Assembly: GCF_006175995.1 (NCBI RefSeq)
Contig: NZ_VDMB01000001.1
Coordinates: forward strand, 307,799 to 371,798
DNA: 64,000 bases
Reading direction: 5' to 3'
Origin: Desulfobotulus mexicanus
Lineage (GTDB): Bacteria; Desulfobacterota; Desulfobacteria; Desulfobacterales; ASO4-4
Every line of letters starts with the position of its first letter. Positions within the stretch are counted from its first letter, which is position 1. The notes beneath the pieces are model-generated. The model was not told the DNA's origin. It did not search any database and saw only the letters and a program-made list of their open reading frames with translations. This document shows, piece by piece, positions 54,469-63,161 of the stretch. Made by a program: the position numbers and the translations under genes.

Positions 54469-54555
54469 CGGCGAGTCTCTGAAAAATTGCCGTGCAGAGT
54501 AAAAAGTACTTGATGACCTTGGCGAGTATAAAAATCTGAGCCGGAGAGTGGGCTT

Positions 54556-54942
54556 ATGGAAGAAAGAGTAGGGGCTGCGGTCCCGGATTTCGGTATGCTG
54601 GTCCTGAAGGGTGGCTCTACCCTGATACTGGTTCTGGCCCTTTTGCTGCTGACCCTTTACCTGCTTCGGCGTTTAAGCAGTTTCAGGGGAATTTCAGGGC
54701 GTTTGCGTGTGGTGGAAGCCCTTCAGGTTGGGCCGAAGGAGAGGGTGGTGCTTGTTGCCCTTGGTAAAAGGGAGTTACTTTTAGGGGTGACGGCCTCTTC
54801 CATCAGCACCCTTGCGGAGTTCTCTGAGGCGGAAAATGAAGGGGCTTCTTTATCCCGGCCGGGGTTTGCGGATTTTCTGTCCGGTGCACAGAGAAAGAAA
54901 ACGGAAGCGACAGAGGTTCCGGAGGTCATGAATGTGCCTTGA
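54556..54942 (+). CDS. fliO: Flagellar biosynthesis protein FliO
   Basis: Small membrane protein that helps assemble FliP of the export gate, 128 residues. One transmembrane helix (about 17-38) is followed by the cytoplasmic FliO domain with LRVVEALQVGPKERVVLV and LGVTASSISTL, both typical. The tail is variable. It stands before fliP and overlaps it by 11 bases. Confidence 0.85.
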   Translation: MEERVGAAVPDFGMLVLKGGSTLILVLALLLLTLYLLRRLSSFRGISGRLRVVEALQVGPKERVVLVALGKRELLLGVTASSISTLAEFSEAENEGASLSRPGFADFLSGAQRKKTEATEVPEVMNVP

Positions 54943-55849
54943 AACAGATGTAAGTAAAAGTAAAAGCTGGCAGGCAGTTTCAGAGATTGAATATAGCCGT
55001 AACTTGGTTCATCACCCCAGCCCTTTTCCGCATGGAGAGGGGGAAAAAAGGATTTTCTATTTCAGGAAGCCACCTGAAGACCGTAGTAAAAATAGAATCA
55101 GTTTTTTTTTCCTTCTTATTATTGGCGCAGGACTCTTTTTCCCCTTCATGGCCCAGGCCGTGACCTTTCCCCTGCCTTCCATCCGCATTGGTGTGGAAGA
55201 GGCCACGGGCCCCAGGGATGTGGCCATTGCCCTGGAGGTGCTGGCTCTCCTCACCATCCTTACCCTGGCACCGGCCATACTGGTGCTTATGACCTCCTTT
55301 ACCCGCATTGTGGTGGTATTTCATTTTCTGCGTCAGGCCATAGGTATCCAGAGCAGCCCGCCCAATCAGGTGGTGATAGGCCTTTCCCTTTTCATGACCT
55401 TTTTTATCATGAAGCCGGTATGGACCGAGGTTTATGAGAATGCTCTGGATCCCTATCTGGAGGATCAGATCACCTATCAGGAAGCCTTTGCCAATGCGGA
55501 AAAACCCATTCGTGAATTTATGCTGGTCAATACCCGGGAAAAGGATCTGGCCCTGTTCATTAAGGCTGCCAAGGCTGAAAGACCCGAGAACCGGGACAGT
55601 GTAAGCCTGCTGCACCTGATTCCAGCCTTTGTTATATCCGAGCTGAAGACCGCCTTTATCATCGGTTTTGTGATCTATGTGCCATTTCTGATCATTGATA
55701 TGGTGGTGGCCAGTGTGCTGCTGGCCATGGGCATGATGATGCTGCCGCCTGTAATGATTTCTCTGCCTTTCAAGCTCATGCTTTTTGTGCTGGTGGATGG
55801 CTGGCATCTCATTGCAGGCTCATTGATACGAAGTTTTGCCATACCATAG
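54932..55849 (+). CDS. fliP: Flagellar export gate protein FliP with long N-terminus
   Basis: Core subunit of the export gate. The 305-residue product contains the full FliP signature: ALLTILTLAPAILVLMTSFTRI, IGLSLFMTFFIMKPVW, and LLHLIPAFVISELKTAF, VASVLLAMGMMMLPPVMISLPFK in the later helices. Before the usual signal sequence (FFLLIIGAGLFFPFMAQA) there are about 50 extra residues, including HPSPFPHGEGEKR. ATG 54932 has GGAGG six bases upstream, and no other good start exists closer to the signal, so the extension is probably translated and then lost with the signal. Confidence 0.93.
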   Translation: MCLETDVSKSKSWQAVSEIEYSRNLVHHPSPFPHGEGEKRIFYFRKPPEDRSKNRISFFFLLIIGAGLFFPFMAQAVTFPLPSIRIGVEEATGPRDVAIALEVLALLTILTLAPAILVLMTSFTRIVVVFHFLRQAIGIQSSPPNQVVIGLSLFMTFFIMKPVWTEVYENALDPYLEDQITYQEAFANAEKPIREFMLVNTREKDLALFIKAAKAERPENRDSVSLLHLIPAFVISELKTAFIIGFVIYVPFLIIDMVVASVLLAMGMMMLPPVMISLPFKLMLFVLVDGWHLIAGSLIRSFAIP

Positions 55850-55859
55850 GAGATGCCGT

Positions 55860-56129
55860 ATGACGCCAGAATTTGTTGTGAGTTTCGGACAGGAAGCGGT
55901 ATGGCTGACACTGCAGATTGCTGCCCCGCTTCTACTGATAGGGCTGGGCGTGGGTCTTATGGTGAGTATTTTTCAGGCGGTGACCTCCATTCAGGAAATG
56001 ACCCTTTCCTTTGTACCTAAGATTCTTGCGGTTTTTTTTGCTCTGATCTTTTTTGCCCCATGGATGCTGGAAAAGATGACCAGTTATACGGCAAGGGTCA
56101 TTGAAAACATTCCCATGTACATCCGGTGA
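55860..56129 (+). CDS. fliQ: Flagellar export gate protein FliQ
   Basis: Two-helix gate subunit, 89 residues. LIGLGVGLMVSIFQAVTSIQEMTLSFVPKI is the family's conserved middle (the part LMVSIFQAVTSIQEMT suffices). ATG 55860 with AGGAGATG upstream gives the usual length; the frame begins at 55836. Ten bases separate it from fliP and six from fliR. Confidence 0.96.
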   Translation: MTPEFVVSFGQEAVWLTLQIAAPLLLIGLGVGLMVSIFQAVTSIQEMTLSFVPKILAVFFALIFFAPWMLEKMTSYTARVIENIPMYIR

Positions 56130-56135
56130 TCTCCC

Positions 56136-56924
56136 ATGGAAATTCTGAACCTTTTTTCCCCGGATGAAATGCGCCACTTTCTCCTTGTTTTGACAAGGGT
56201 TTCGGTGATTCTTTTTCTTTTTCCCTTCTTTGGCAGCGAATCCTTTCCTGTTCTGGTAAAGGCTGGGCTGGCCCTTTCCGTATCCTTGGTGCTGTTTTCC
56301 ACCGTATCCACGGATCCTTCCCATTTTCCAGATAAAGTGCTGATGGCTCCTGTTCTTATGGTATCGGAGCTTTTTGTTGGGCTGGTTATAGCCCTTGTGG
56401 TCCGGCTTTTTTTTGCAGCCGTTCAGCTGGCAGGTCTTCTCATAGGTTTTCAGATGGGTTTTTCCATGATCAATGTCATGGATCCCCAGACGGGCAGTCA
56501 GGTGGCCGTAATGGAGCAGCTGGGTTACTGGACGGTGCTGACTGTTTTTATTCTTCTGGATGGCCACTACATGCTGCTCAGGGCACTGGTGGAAAGTTTT
56601 CAGATGGTGCCGCCGGGCGGTTTTGCTCTGCCCGAGGTTTTCTTTAATCAGATCATGGGGATGACTGCCTCCATGTTCATTACGGGTATCAAGATCGGAG
56701 CCCCTGCCATTGTGGCCCTTCTCTTTGTGTCCGTGGCCTTTGGCATAACAGCCAAATTTGCTCCCCAGATGAATGTCCTGATCATCTCCTTTCCTGTTAA
56801 AATAGCAGTGGGTCTGATTTTCTTTGGTGCGGTTTTTGAAGTGATAGTCCGTTTTACCAGAGCTTATATTCAGGATTTTCCAGGCATGCTGCATTATGTG
56901 CTGCGTATGTTCGGCAGCGGATAG
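56136..56924 (+). CDS. fliR: Flagellar export gate protein FliR
   Basis: Gate subunit, 262 residues with six or so hydrophobic segments. FSPDEMRHFLLVLTRVSVIL at the N-terminus, ELFVGLVIALVVRLFFAA and GFQMGFSMINVMDPQTGSQV in the middle are characteristic. It is followed by flhB after nine bases, the usual partner order. Confidence 0.95.
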   Translation: MEILNLFSPDEMRHFLLVLTRVSVILFLFPFFGSESFPVLVKAGLALSVSLVLFSTVSTDPSHFPDKVLMAPVLMVSELFVGLVIALVVRLFFAAVQLAGLLIGFQMGFSMINVMDPQTGSQVAVMEQLGYWTVLTVFILLDGHYMLLRALVESFQMVPPGGFALPEVFFNQIMGMTASMFITGIKIGAPAIVALLFVSVAFGITAKFAPQMNVLIISFPVKIAVGLIFFGAVFEVIVRFTRAYIQDFPGMLHYVLRMFGSG

Positions 56925-56933
56925 GGAGAAAGG

Positions 56934-58004
56934 ATGCCAGAAGAAAGCGGACAGGAAAAAACAGAGGATGCCACCCCAAAAAAGCGTCAGCAGAGCCGGG
57001 AAGAAGGGCAGGTTGGCAAGAGTACGGAAGTGCCTTCTGTTGTGGTTCTTCTCATCGCTGTTGCCACCCTTTATGCCATGGCTGGTATTATTTATGATCG
57101 CATGGGCAATGTGATGCGGCAATCCCTTACCTTTTCCAGTATTCCTGAAGTCCATATACAACAGGCTGTTTTGTGGATGAAGACCTATGGTATGCAGGCT
57201 TTCTGGACCATTGCTCCACTTCTTCTGGCGGTTTTTCTGGCTTCTTTTTTTGCCAATGCCTTTCAGGTGGGTTTTGTTCTGGCCTGGAAAGCCATAGAGC
57301 CTAAACCCAGTAAAATTGACCCCATAAAGGGGCTGGGCCGGATTTTTTCCAAAAAAAGTCTGATGGAGCTTTTTAAGAGTATTTTGAAAATTACTATTAT
57401 TTTTTATGTGTCATGGAGGGCTGTTAAAGGGGAGATGCCCCATATGATGCGCCTTTATGATCACAATGTGGCCACTATTCTTTTGTTCATAGTGAAAATT
57501 ACCTTCAAGATTTTTTTATGGGTGCTGCTGGCTATGGTGTTTGTGGCTCTGATGGACCTCATTTTTCAGCGTTGGAATTTTGATCAGCAGATCAAGATGA
57601 CCAAGCAGGAGGTAAAGGATGAGGGCAAGCAGACCGAGGGAGACCCTCTCATTAAAAGCCGCATCCGTCAGCTTCAGTTTGAGGCTTCAAAAAAAAGAAT
57701 GATGCAGGATGTACCCAAAGCTGATGTTGTGGTGACCAACCCCACCCATATTGCTGTAGCCCTGAAATATGATGCCATCAATATGCAGTCACCTGAGGTG
57801 CTGGCCAAGGGTGCTGGAAGTATGGCTGAACGTATCAAGGCCGTGGCAAAGGAGGCAGGTGTCCCCATTGTTGAGAATAAGCCTCTGGCACGGAATTTGT
57901 TTCAATGGGTAGAAGTGGGGCAGGCCATCCCAGCAGATCTTTATCAGGCCGTGGCGGAGGTTCTGGCCTATGTGTATAAACTAAAGGGCAAGGGCCGAAA
58001 ATAA
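56934..58004 (+). CDS. flhB: Flagellar export switch protein FlhB
   Basis: Switches export from rod/hook to filament substrates. The 356-residue product has the N-terminal ATPKKRQQSREEGQV segment, four transmembrane helices, and the cytoplasmic self-cleavage site NPTH at about residue 269, in VVVTNPTHIAVALKY. The C-terminal domain ends with the usual VPIVENKPLARNL stretch. All hallmarks are intact. Confidence 0.97.
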   Translation: MPEESGQEKTEDATPKKRQQSREEGQVGKSTEVPSVVVLLIAVATLYAMAGIIYDRMGNVMRQSLTFSSIPEVHIQQAVLWMKTYGMQAFWTIAPLLLAVFLASFFANAFQVGFVLAWKAIEPKPSKIDPIKGLGRIFSKKSLMELFKSILKITIIFYVSWRAVKGEMPHMMRLYDHNVATILLFIVKITFKIFLWVLLAMVFVALMDLIFQRWNFDQQIKMTKQEVKDEGKQTEGDPLIKSRIRQLQFEASKKRMMQDVPKADVVVTNPTHIAVALKYDAINMQSPEVLAKGAGSMAERIKAVAKEAGVPIVENKPLARNLFQWVEVGQAIPADLYQAVAEVLAYVYKLKGKGRK

Positions 58005-58008
58005 GGCC

Positions 58009-58081
58009 AAAAAAATGACGGTTTATGGCGCTGCGTGTCAGAATGCTGACGGACCATCAGTCCGGCTGACCGTTTTTTTAA
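58009..58081 (+). other. Hairpin-rich spacer between flhB and flhA
   Basis: AAAAAAATGACGG at the left and CCGTTTTTTTA at the right are near-complementary, and CGGAC-CATCA-GTCCG forms a small inner hairpin. It could end part of the flhB transcripts or be a stabilising structure. The pairing is imperfect. Confidence 0.3.
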
Positions 58082-58110
58082 AAGATACTTTTATCTGACA
58101 GGGGTTTTCA

Positions 58111-60195
58111 ATGGCAGAAGCGGGCGGTTTTTTTCAGGGATTGCGCAAGGAGTATGCCGACATCGTAATGGTTCTTGCGGTGGTGGGTATTCTTCTGGCC
58201 ATGCTTTTGCCTGTGCCTGCCTTTCTTCTGGACTTTTTTCTGGCCCTCAACATAACCCTTGCCATCATTGTACTTATCACCACCATGTACACTAAAAGGT
58301 CGCTGGAATTTTCCATTTTTCCCACCATGCTTCTGGTACTGACCCTTTTCCGGCTGGCCCTGAACGTTGCCTCCACCCGCCTGATTCTTCTGCGGGGCAA
58401 CGAAGGTCCCCAGGCCGCAGGAACTGTAATCCAGTCCTTCGGTAATTTTGTTGTGGGCGGTGATTATGTTGTGGGTCTGATTATATTTGTTATTCTGGTA
58501 TTGATCAATTTCATGGTTATTACCAAGGGTGCAGGCCGCATTGCGGAAGTGGCGGCCCGTTTCACACTGGATGCCATGCCCGGTAAGCAGATGGCCATAG
58601 ATGCGGATCTAAATGCCGGTATCATTGATGAAACGGAGGCCAAGGAGCGGCGTATTACCATTGCCCGGGAATCTGAATTCCATGGTTCCATGGATGGTGC
58701 CTCCAAGTTTGTCAAAGGGGATGCCGTAGCAGGGATTATTATAACGGGCATTAATCTTGTGGGTGGTCTGATCATAGGTGTTCTGGCAGGAATGCCCGTG
58801 GGGCAGGCCGCAGCCAATTATACCCTGCTCACCGTGGGGGATGGTCTGGTAACCCAGATACCTGCCCTTATCATTTCCACCGCCGCTGGTATTCTTGTTT
58901 CCAGAGGTGGAGAGGATGATCGTCTTGGACAGGCTTTTTCCAAGCTGATTTTTTCAAAAACTACGCCTATTTATGTGGCTTCATGTCTGGTTTTTGCACT
59001 GGGGCTTGTTCCGGGTCTTCCCGGTATTCCCTTTATGAGTCTGGGGCTGGCACTGGGGGGAACCCTTTACCTTATGTCAAAGGGCCGTAGCCAGGAGGAG
59101 GCCGCAGAAAAAGAAGCGGCTGGAGAAGATGATGCCGCAGCACCGGTCTCCGGACCGGAAGAGGTGGAGCACCTTCTGAATATGGATGCCATGGAGCTGG
59201 AGGTGGGGTATGGGTTGATTCCCCTGGTGGACAGCTCCCAGGACGGAACCCTTCTGAGCCGTATAAGGTCCATGCGCAGGCAGTTTGCAACGGAGATGGG
59301 GATAGTCATTCCGCCCATCCATATCCGGGATAACCTGAATCTGAGGCCTGCGGAATACCGTATGCTGATCAAGGGTGTGGAAATGACCCGGTATGAGCTT
59401 ATGGTCAACCATGTGCTGGCCATGGATCCCGGAGATGTGAGCCGCCGTATGGATGGTTTCCCCACTACAGAACCTGCTTTCGGGCTTCAGGCCATCTGGA
59501 TTTCAGCGGACCTGGAAGAAGAAGCCAAATTCTCAGGATATACTGTGGTGGACAATTCCACAGTTGTGGCCACCCATCTTACGGAAATAATCCGCAGTAA
59601 TGTTGCGGAACTTCTGGGCAGACAGGAAGTACAGCATCTTCTGGATAATCTTGCTAAAAACAGTCCCAAGGCCGTGGAAGAGCTGGTTCCTTCGATCATG
59701 AGCCTTGGCATGGTACAGAAAGTGCTTCAGAATCTTCTTGCGGAAAGGGTTTCAGTCCGGGATCTTCTCACCATTGTGGAAACTCTGGCGGATTACGGAA
59801 CCATGAGCAAGGATCCGGATCTTTTAACGGAATATGTGCGTCAGAAACTTTCACGCTCCATCCTTGCTTCCTACATGGGACCCGATGGCAACCTGCCCGT
59901 ACTGACCCTGGACAGAAAGCTGGAAGAAACCCTGACCAAAAGCATTCAGAATACGGAGCACGGAGCTTATCTTGCTGTGGACCCCCGTATGGCGGAACAG
60001 CTTATGGCGGGTGTAAGGGGAGAAATGGAAAAGGCAATGAATCAGAATATTCAGCCGGTTCTTCTGTGTAACCCAACTCTAAGGCGGCATTTGAGGCGGC
60101 TTCTGGAGCAGAGTATTCCCAGCCTTGCCGTCACATCCCATGCGGAAATTGTGCAGAACGTCAACATTCAGTCCATTGGAAAGGTGACCCTGTAA
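58111..60195 (+). CDS. flhA: Flagellar export gate protein FlhA
   Basis: Large export-gate subunit, 694 residues. The N-terminal half has about eight transmembrane helices, with FPTMLLVLTLFRLALNVAST, the FVVGGDYVVG stretch and the conserved FHIPEP loop region ARFTLDAMPGKQMAIDADLNAG. The C-terminal cytoplasmic domain (about 350-694) includes GYGLIPLVD, MGIVIPPIHIRDN and LLEQSIPSLAVTSHAEI. A GAC-rich leader without a clear promoter precedes it. Confidence 0.97.
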   Translation: MAEAGGFFQGLRKEYADIVMVLAVVGILLAMLLPVPAFLLDFFLALNITLAIIVLITTMYTKRSLEFSIFPTMLLVLTLFRLALNVASTRLILLRGNEGPQAAGTVIQSFGNFVVGGDYVVGLIIFVILVLINFMVITKGAGRIAEVAARFTLDAMPGKQMAIDADLNAGIIDETEAKERRITIARESEFHGSMDGASKFVKGDAVAGIIITGINLVGGLIIGVLAGMPVGQAAANYTLLTVGDGLVTQIPALIISTAAGILVSRGGEDDRLGQAFSKLIFSKTTPIYVASCLVFALGLVPGLPGIPFMSLGLALGGTLYLMSKGRSQEEAAEKEAAGEDDAAAPVSGPEEVEHLLNMDAMELEVGYGLIPLVDSSQDGTLLSRIRSMRRQFATEMGIVIPPIHIRDNLNLRPAEYRMLIKGVEMTRYELMVNHVLAMDPGDVSRRMDGFPTTEPAFGLQAIWISADLEEEAKFSGYTVVDNSTVVATHLTEIIRSNVAELLGRQEVQHLLDNLAKNSPKAVEELVPSIMSLGMVQKVLQNLLAERVSVRDLLTIVETLADYGTMSKDPDLLTEYVRQKLSRSILASYMGPDGNLPVLTLDRKLEETLTKSIQNTEHGAYLAVDPRMAEQLMAGVRGEMEKAMNQNIQPVLLCNPTLRRHLRRLLEQSIPSLAVTSHAEIVQNVNIQSIGKVTL

Positions 60196-60196
60196 G

Positions 60197-61438
60197 ATGA
60201 GCGTGAAAACTTTTCGGGCATCTTCCATTCAGGAGGCCCTGTCACAGGTTAAATCCGAACTGGGTGTGAATGCCGTGATTCTTTCTACGCGGAAATCTCC
60301 CCTTGATCCAAGAAATCCATATGGAACCGGTGGTTTTGAGGTCACTGCTGCTGCCGAAGAACAGCAAAAGCCCCTGATCAGAAAAGAAGCGCCTGTACGG
60401 AATCTGCGCCTGCGCACCGGGGGAGCTTCCCTGAAGGCTTCGGGGAAGAATACGGAAAGAAAATTTACCGTAAAGGGCGAGGACGAAGAAGAGGATATGG
60501 CCGCTGTTCTGGATCGGGTCACCGATGATTTTTCCGCTGCTGCTCCTCCTTCCTCCGGTGTGGGCTGGCAGCAGGTTCAGCATGAGCTTGTGAGTATACG
60601 GGATATGCTTTTTCTTCTGCAGCAGGGGGAGAATATTCCTGATTTTATTACAAGGCATCCGGAAAGCCTCAGCCTTTATACCCGTCTGGTGCGTACGGGC
60701 CTTACGGAAAAACGGGCAAGGCAGCTCATGGAAACATCGGCTCAGGCCGCAGGGGCTGGCAAGGACGCCCTTTCCCGCAGGGTTTTTGTGGAGATGATGG
60801 CATTGATTGAAGGCATGCAGCCCTTTGATTCCCTTACGGGACAGCGCTCTGTGGTTGCCTTTGCAGGGCCCACCGGTGTGGGCAAAACCACAACCATTGC
60901 CAAGCTGGCCGCAGATTTAAGCCTGAAACAAAAAAAGCGGGTTGGGCTGATTTCCGTGGACTCCTATCGTATTGGTGCTTTGGAACAGTTGAAAACCTAT
61001 GCAGGGATTATGGGGATTCCCTGTCTTCCTGCCTTTAACAGGGAAGATCTGCAGACAGCCCTGCGGCAGATGCAGAACCGTGAAGTGATTCTCATTGATA
61101 CAGCAGGTCTTTCCCATCTGGATCACGCACGCATGGAAGAGCTGGCCGGACTTCTGGGAGGGCGTCAGGCTATTGCTACCCATCTGGTTCTGAGTGCGGC
61201 CACCGGCCGGGAAAACATGAGGGAGGCTGCGGAGAATTTCTCCCTGCTTTCCCCGAGATCCTATGTATTCACAAAGCTGGATGAAACCCGCAAAAGGGGA
61301 GGGATTCTGGATCAGCTGGCGGATTATCCGCTGCCCGTATCCTATGTGACCGATGGGCAGCGGGTTCCCGAAGATATTCATCCTGTGACCCGCAAGGGCC
61401 TTTTACAGCGTATTTTTGAAACTTCAGGAACCTCGTAA
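60197..61438 (+). CDS. flhF: Flagellar placement GTPase FlhF
   Basis: SRP-type GTPase that sets flagellar site and number. The 413-residue product has an N-terminal basic region (MSVKTFRASSIQEALSQVK), a disordered part, and the NG domain with GPTGVGKTTTIAKLAA (about 222), DSYRIGALEQLKTYA, the DTAGLSHLD G3-like loop, and TKLDE (G4). It starts one base after the flhA stop and is followed by flhG. Confidence 0.96.
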   Translation: MSVKTFRASSIQEALSQVKSELGVNAVILSTRKSPLDPRNPYGTGGFEVTAAAEEQQKPLIRKEAPVRNLRLRTGGASLKASGKNTERKFTVKGEDEEEDMAAVLDRVTDDFSAAAPPSSGVGWQQVQHELVSIRDMLFLLQQGENIPDFITRHPESLSLYTRLVRTGLTEKRARQLMETSAQAAGAGKDALSRRVFVEMMALIEGMQPFDSLTGQRSVVAFAGPTGVGKTTTIAKLAADLSLKQKKRVGLISVDSYRIGALEQLKTYAGIMGIPCLPAFNREDLQTALRQMQNREVILIDTAGLSHLDHARMEELAGLLGGRQAIATHLVLSAATGRENMREAAENFSLLSPRSYVFTKLDETRKRGGILDQLADYPLPVSYVTDGQRVPEDIHPVTRKGLLQRIFETSGTS

Positions 61439-61462
61439 GGTTCAGGAAGAAGGGAGAAAAGG

Positions 61463-62356
61463 GTGGATCAGGCAACGAGTTTGAGAAAAATGATCAGCCG
61501 CCAGGGAGCTCAGCGGAGACAGGCTGTGGCAGCCCTGTCTTCAGATCAGCCAAGGGTGATTGCCGTGAGCAGCGGTAAGGGCGGGGTTGGAAAAACCAAC
61601 CTTGTGGGCAATCTGGCCCGTGCCTTTGCAGGGATGGGAAAAGAGGTTCTGATTCTGGACGCGGATCTGGGTCTTGCCAATATTGATATTCTTTTTGGCA
61701 TCCGTCCGGCCTTTCATATAGGCCATGTTCTGAACGGAGAAAAGACTCTGAAAGAGGTCATGGTTTCCCCTTCGGACAGAATCCGCATAATTCCTGCAGG
61801 CTCCGGTACCAGTGGTCTGACCCACCTCACGGAAGGCCAGAAGCTCACTTTGCTGGGAGAATTTGAAAGCGCGGATCTGGAAGCGGATGTGGTTCTGATA
61901 GATACGGGGGCGGGTATTTCCAAAAATGTGCTTTATTTTAATCTGGCGGCGGATGAGTGTCTGCTGGTTGCAACGCCTGAGCCCACATCCATTACCGATG
62001 CCTATGCCATGATGAAGGTTATGACGGCCGAGCATGGTCCCAGGCATTTTAAACTTGTGGTAAACATGGTAAGCAGTGTGAAAGAGGCCAAGCAGGTTTT
62101 TCTTACCTTGAACCAGGCTGCGGAGCGTTTTCTGACTGGGGTGGTTCTGGAATATATGGGACATATTTCCATGGACCCCATGTTGCGGAAATCCGTTCAG
62201 GAAAGGAAAACGGTTTTTACGGCTTACCCCCGGGCAGAGTGCAGCCAGCAGATAGCAAAGCTGGCCAAAATGCTTGTCACTGCACCCCGTCGCCATGATA
62301 CGGAAGGTTCCATCAAGCTTTTTTTCAAACGTTTTACGGCATTGCCTCCTGTCTGA
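61463..62356 (+). CDS. flhG: Flagellar number regulator FlhG (MinD-like ATPase)
   Basis: ATPase that limits flagellar number together with FlhF. The 297-residue product opens with MDQATSLRKMI, similar to the DQA-x-x-LR motif that stimulates FlhF, then the deviant Walker A SSGKGGVGKTN, the DADLGLANIDILFGI loop and Walker B LIDTGAGIS. The start is GTG 61463 with AGGGAG upstream. The sequence is FlhG rather than MinD because of this N-terminal motif and the flhF neighbour. Confidence 0.92.
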   Translation: MDQATSLRKMISRQGAQRRQAVAALSSDQPRVIAVSSGKGGVGKTNLVGNLARAFAGMGKEVLILDADLGLANIDILFGIRPAFHIGHVLNGEKTLKEVMVSPSDRIRIIPAGSGTSGLTHLTEGQKLTLLGEFESADLEADVVLIDTGAGISKNVLYFNLAADECLLVATPEPTSITDAYAMMKVMTAEHGPRHFKLVVNMVSSVKEAKQVFLTLNQAAERFLTGVVLEYMGHISMDPMLRKSVQERKTVFTAYPRAECSQQIAKLAKMLVTAPRRHDTEGSIKLFFKRFTALPPV

Positions 62357-62398
62357 GGGTTATTCCCTGTGGGCAGACTTATATCAGAATGAAAGGGC

Positions 62399-63142
62399 GT
62401 GATTGTTTTGAAAGGGATTCTCTCAGCCGATGAAAGGGAGGCCATGATCGTGGCCCATGCGGATCTGGTCCGCAGTGTGGCCCTGCGTATTTCCATGCGC
62501 ATTCCCCAGTCCGTTTCCCTGGATGAACTGATGAGTGCGGGCAGCCTTGGTCTTATGGATGCTGTGGATAAGTTTGATCCTGAAAAGGACGTGAAGTTCA
62601 GAACCTATGCCCAGTTCCGCATCAAGGGAGCCATTCTCGACGAGCTGCGCAGTCTGGACTGGTTTTCCAGATCCCTGCGTAAAAAGGCCCAGGATGTGGA
62701 AAAGGCCCTCGCCGGGGTGGAAAGGGCGTTGGGAAGGCCTGCGGAGGAAAGCGAAGTGGCAGAGGCCATGGGCCTTTCTCTGGAAGCCTATCAGGATGTT
62801 CTTGCAGAAATTCACAGTGCTGCCCTTCTGAATCTGGATGCCAGTATCCGGGGAGCAGATAAGGACAGGGATTCGGGAAAATCCTTTCAGGATCAGCTGA
62901 CGGGTCCGGACAACCCGGAAGACCGGTTTGCAGAAGAAGAGATGAAGGCCCGCATGGCAAAGGTGATAGCAGGTCTCTCGGAAAAGGAACAGCTTGTGCT
63001 TTCTCTTTATTACTTTGAAGATCTGACATTAAAGGAAATCGGTGAGGTGCTGGACCGTACCGAATCCCGTGTTTGCCAGATTCATTCCGCAGCCCTTGTA
63101 AAAATGCGCACAAGACTGCGGGGAGCTGAAATGGATGTCTGA
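62399..63142 (+). CDS. fliA: Flagellar sigma factor FliA (sigma-28)
   Basis: Directs transcription of late flagellar genes. The 247-residue product has region 2 with LDELMSAGSLGLMDAVDKFDP and FRTYAQFRIKGAILDELR, region 3 (LDWFSRSLRKKAQDVEKAL) and region 4 with YYFEDLTLKEIGEVLDRTESRVCQIHSAAL. GTG 62399 is the longest start but sits too close to AAAGGG; TTG 62408 (MKGILSADER) is a good alternative. No anti-sigma FlgM gene is in the window. Confidence 0.92.
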   Translation: MIVLKGILSADEREAMIVAHADLVRSVALRISMRIPQSVSLDELMSAGSLGLMDAVDKFDPEKDVKFRTYAQFRIKGAILDELRSLDWFSRSLRKKAQDVEKALAGVERALGRPAEESEVAEAMGLSLEAYQDVLAEIHSAALLNLDASIRGADKDRDSGKSFQDQLTGPDNPEDRFAEEEMKARMAKVIAGLSEKEQLVLSLYYFEDLTLKEIGEVLDRTESRVCQIHSAALVKMRTRLRGAEMDV

Positions 63143-63161
63143 AGAATAAAAGGGGCTGGGC

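Noticed and set aside
55932..57161. 409-residue minus-strand frame over fliQ, fliR and flhB
   Set aside because: It lies fully antisense to three strongly recognised genes. Its translation is rich in His, Lys and Gly with no domain, which is what the codon bias of the real strand produces.
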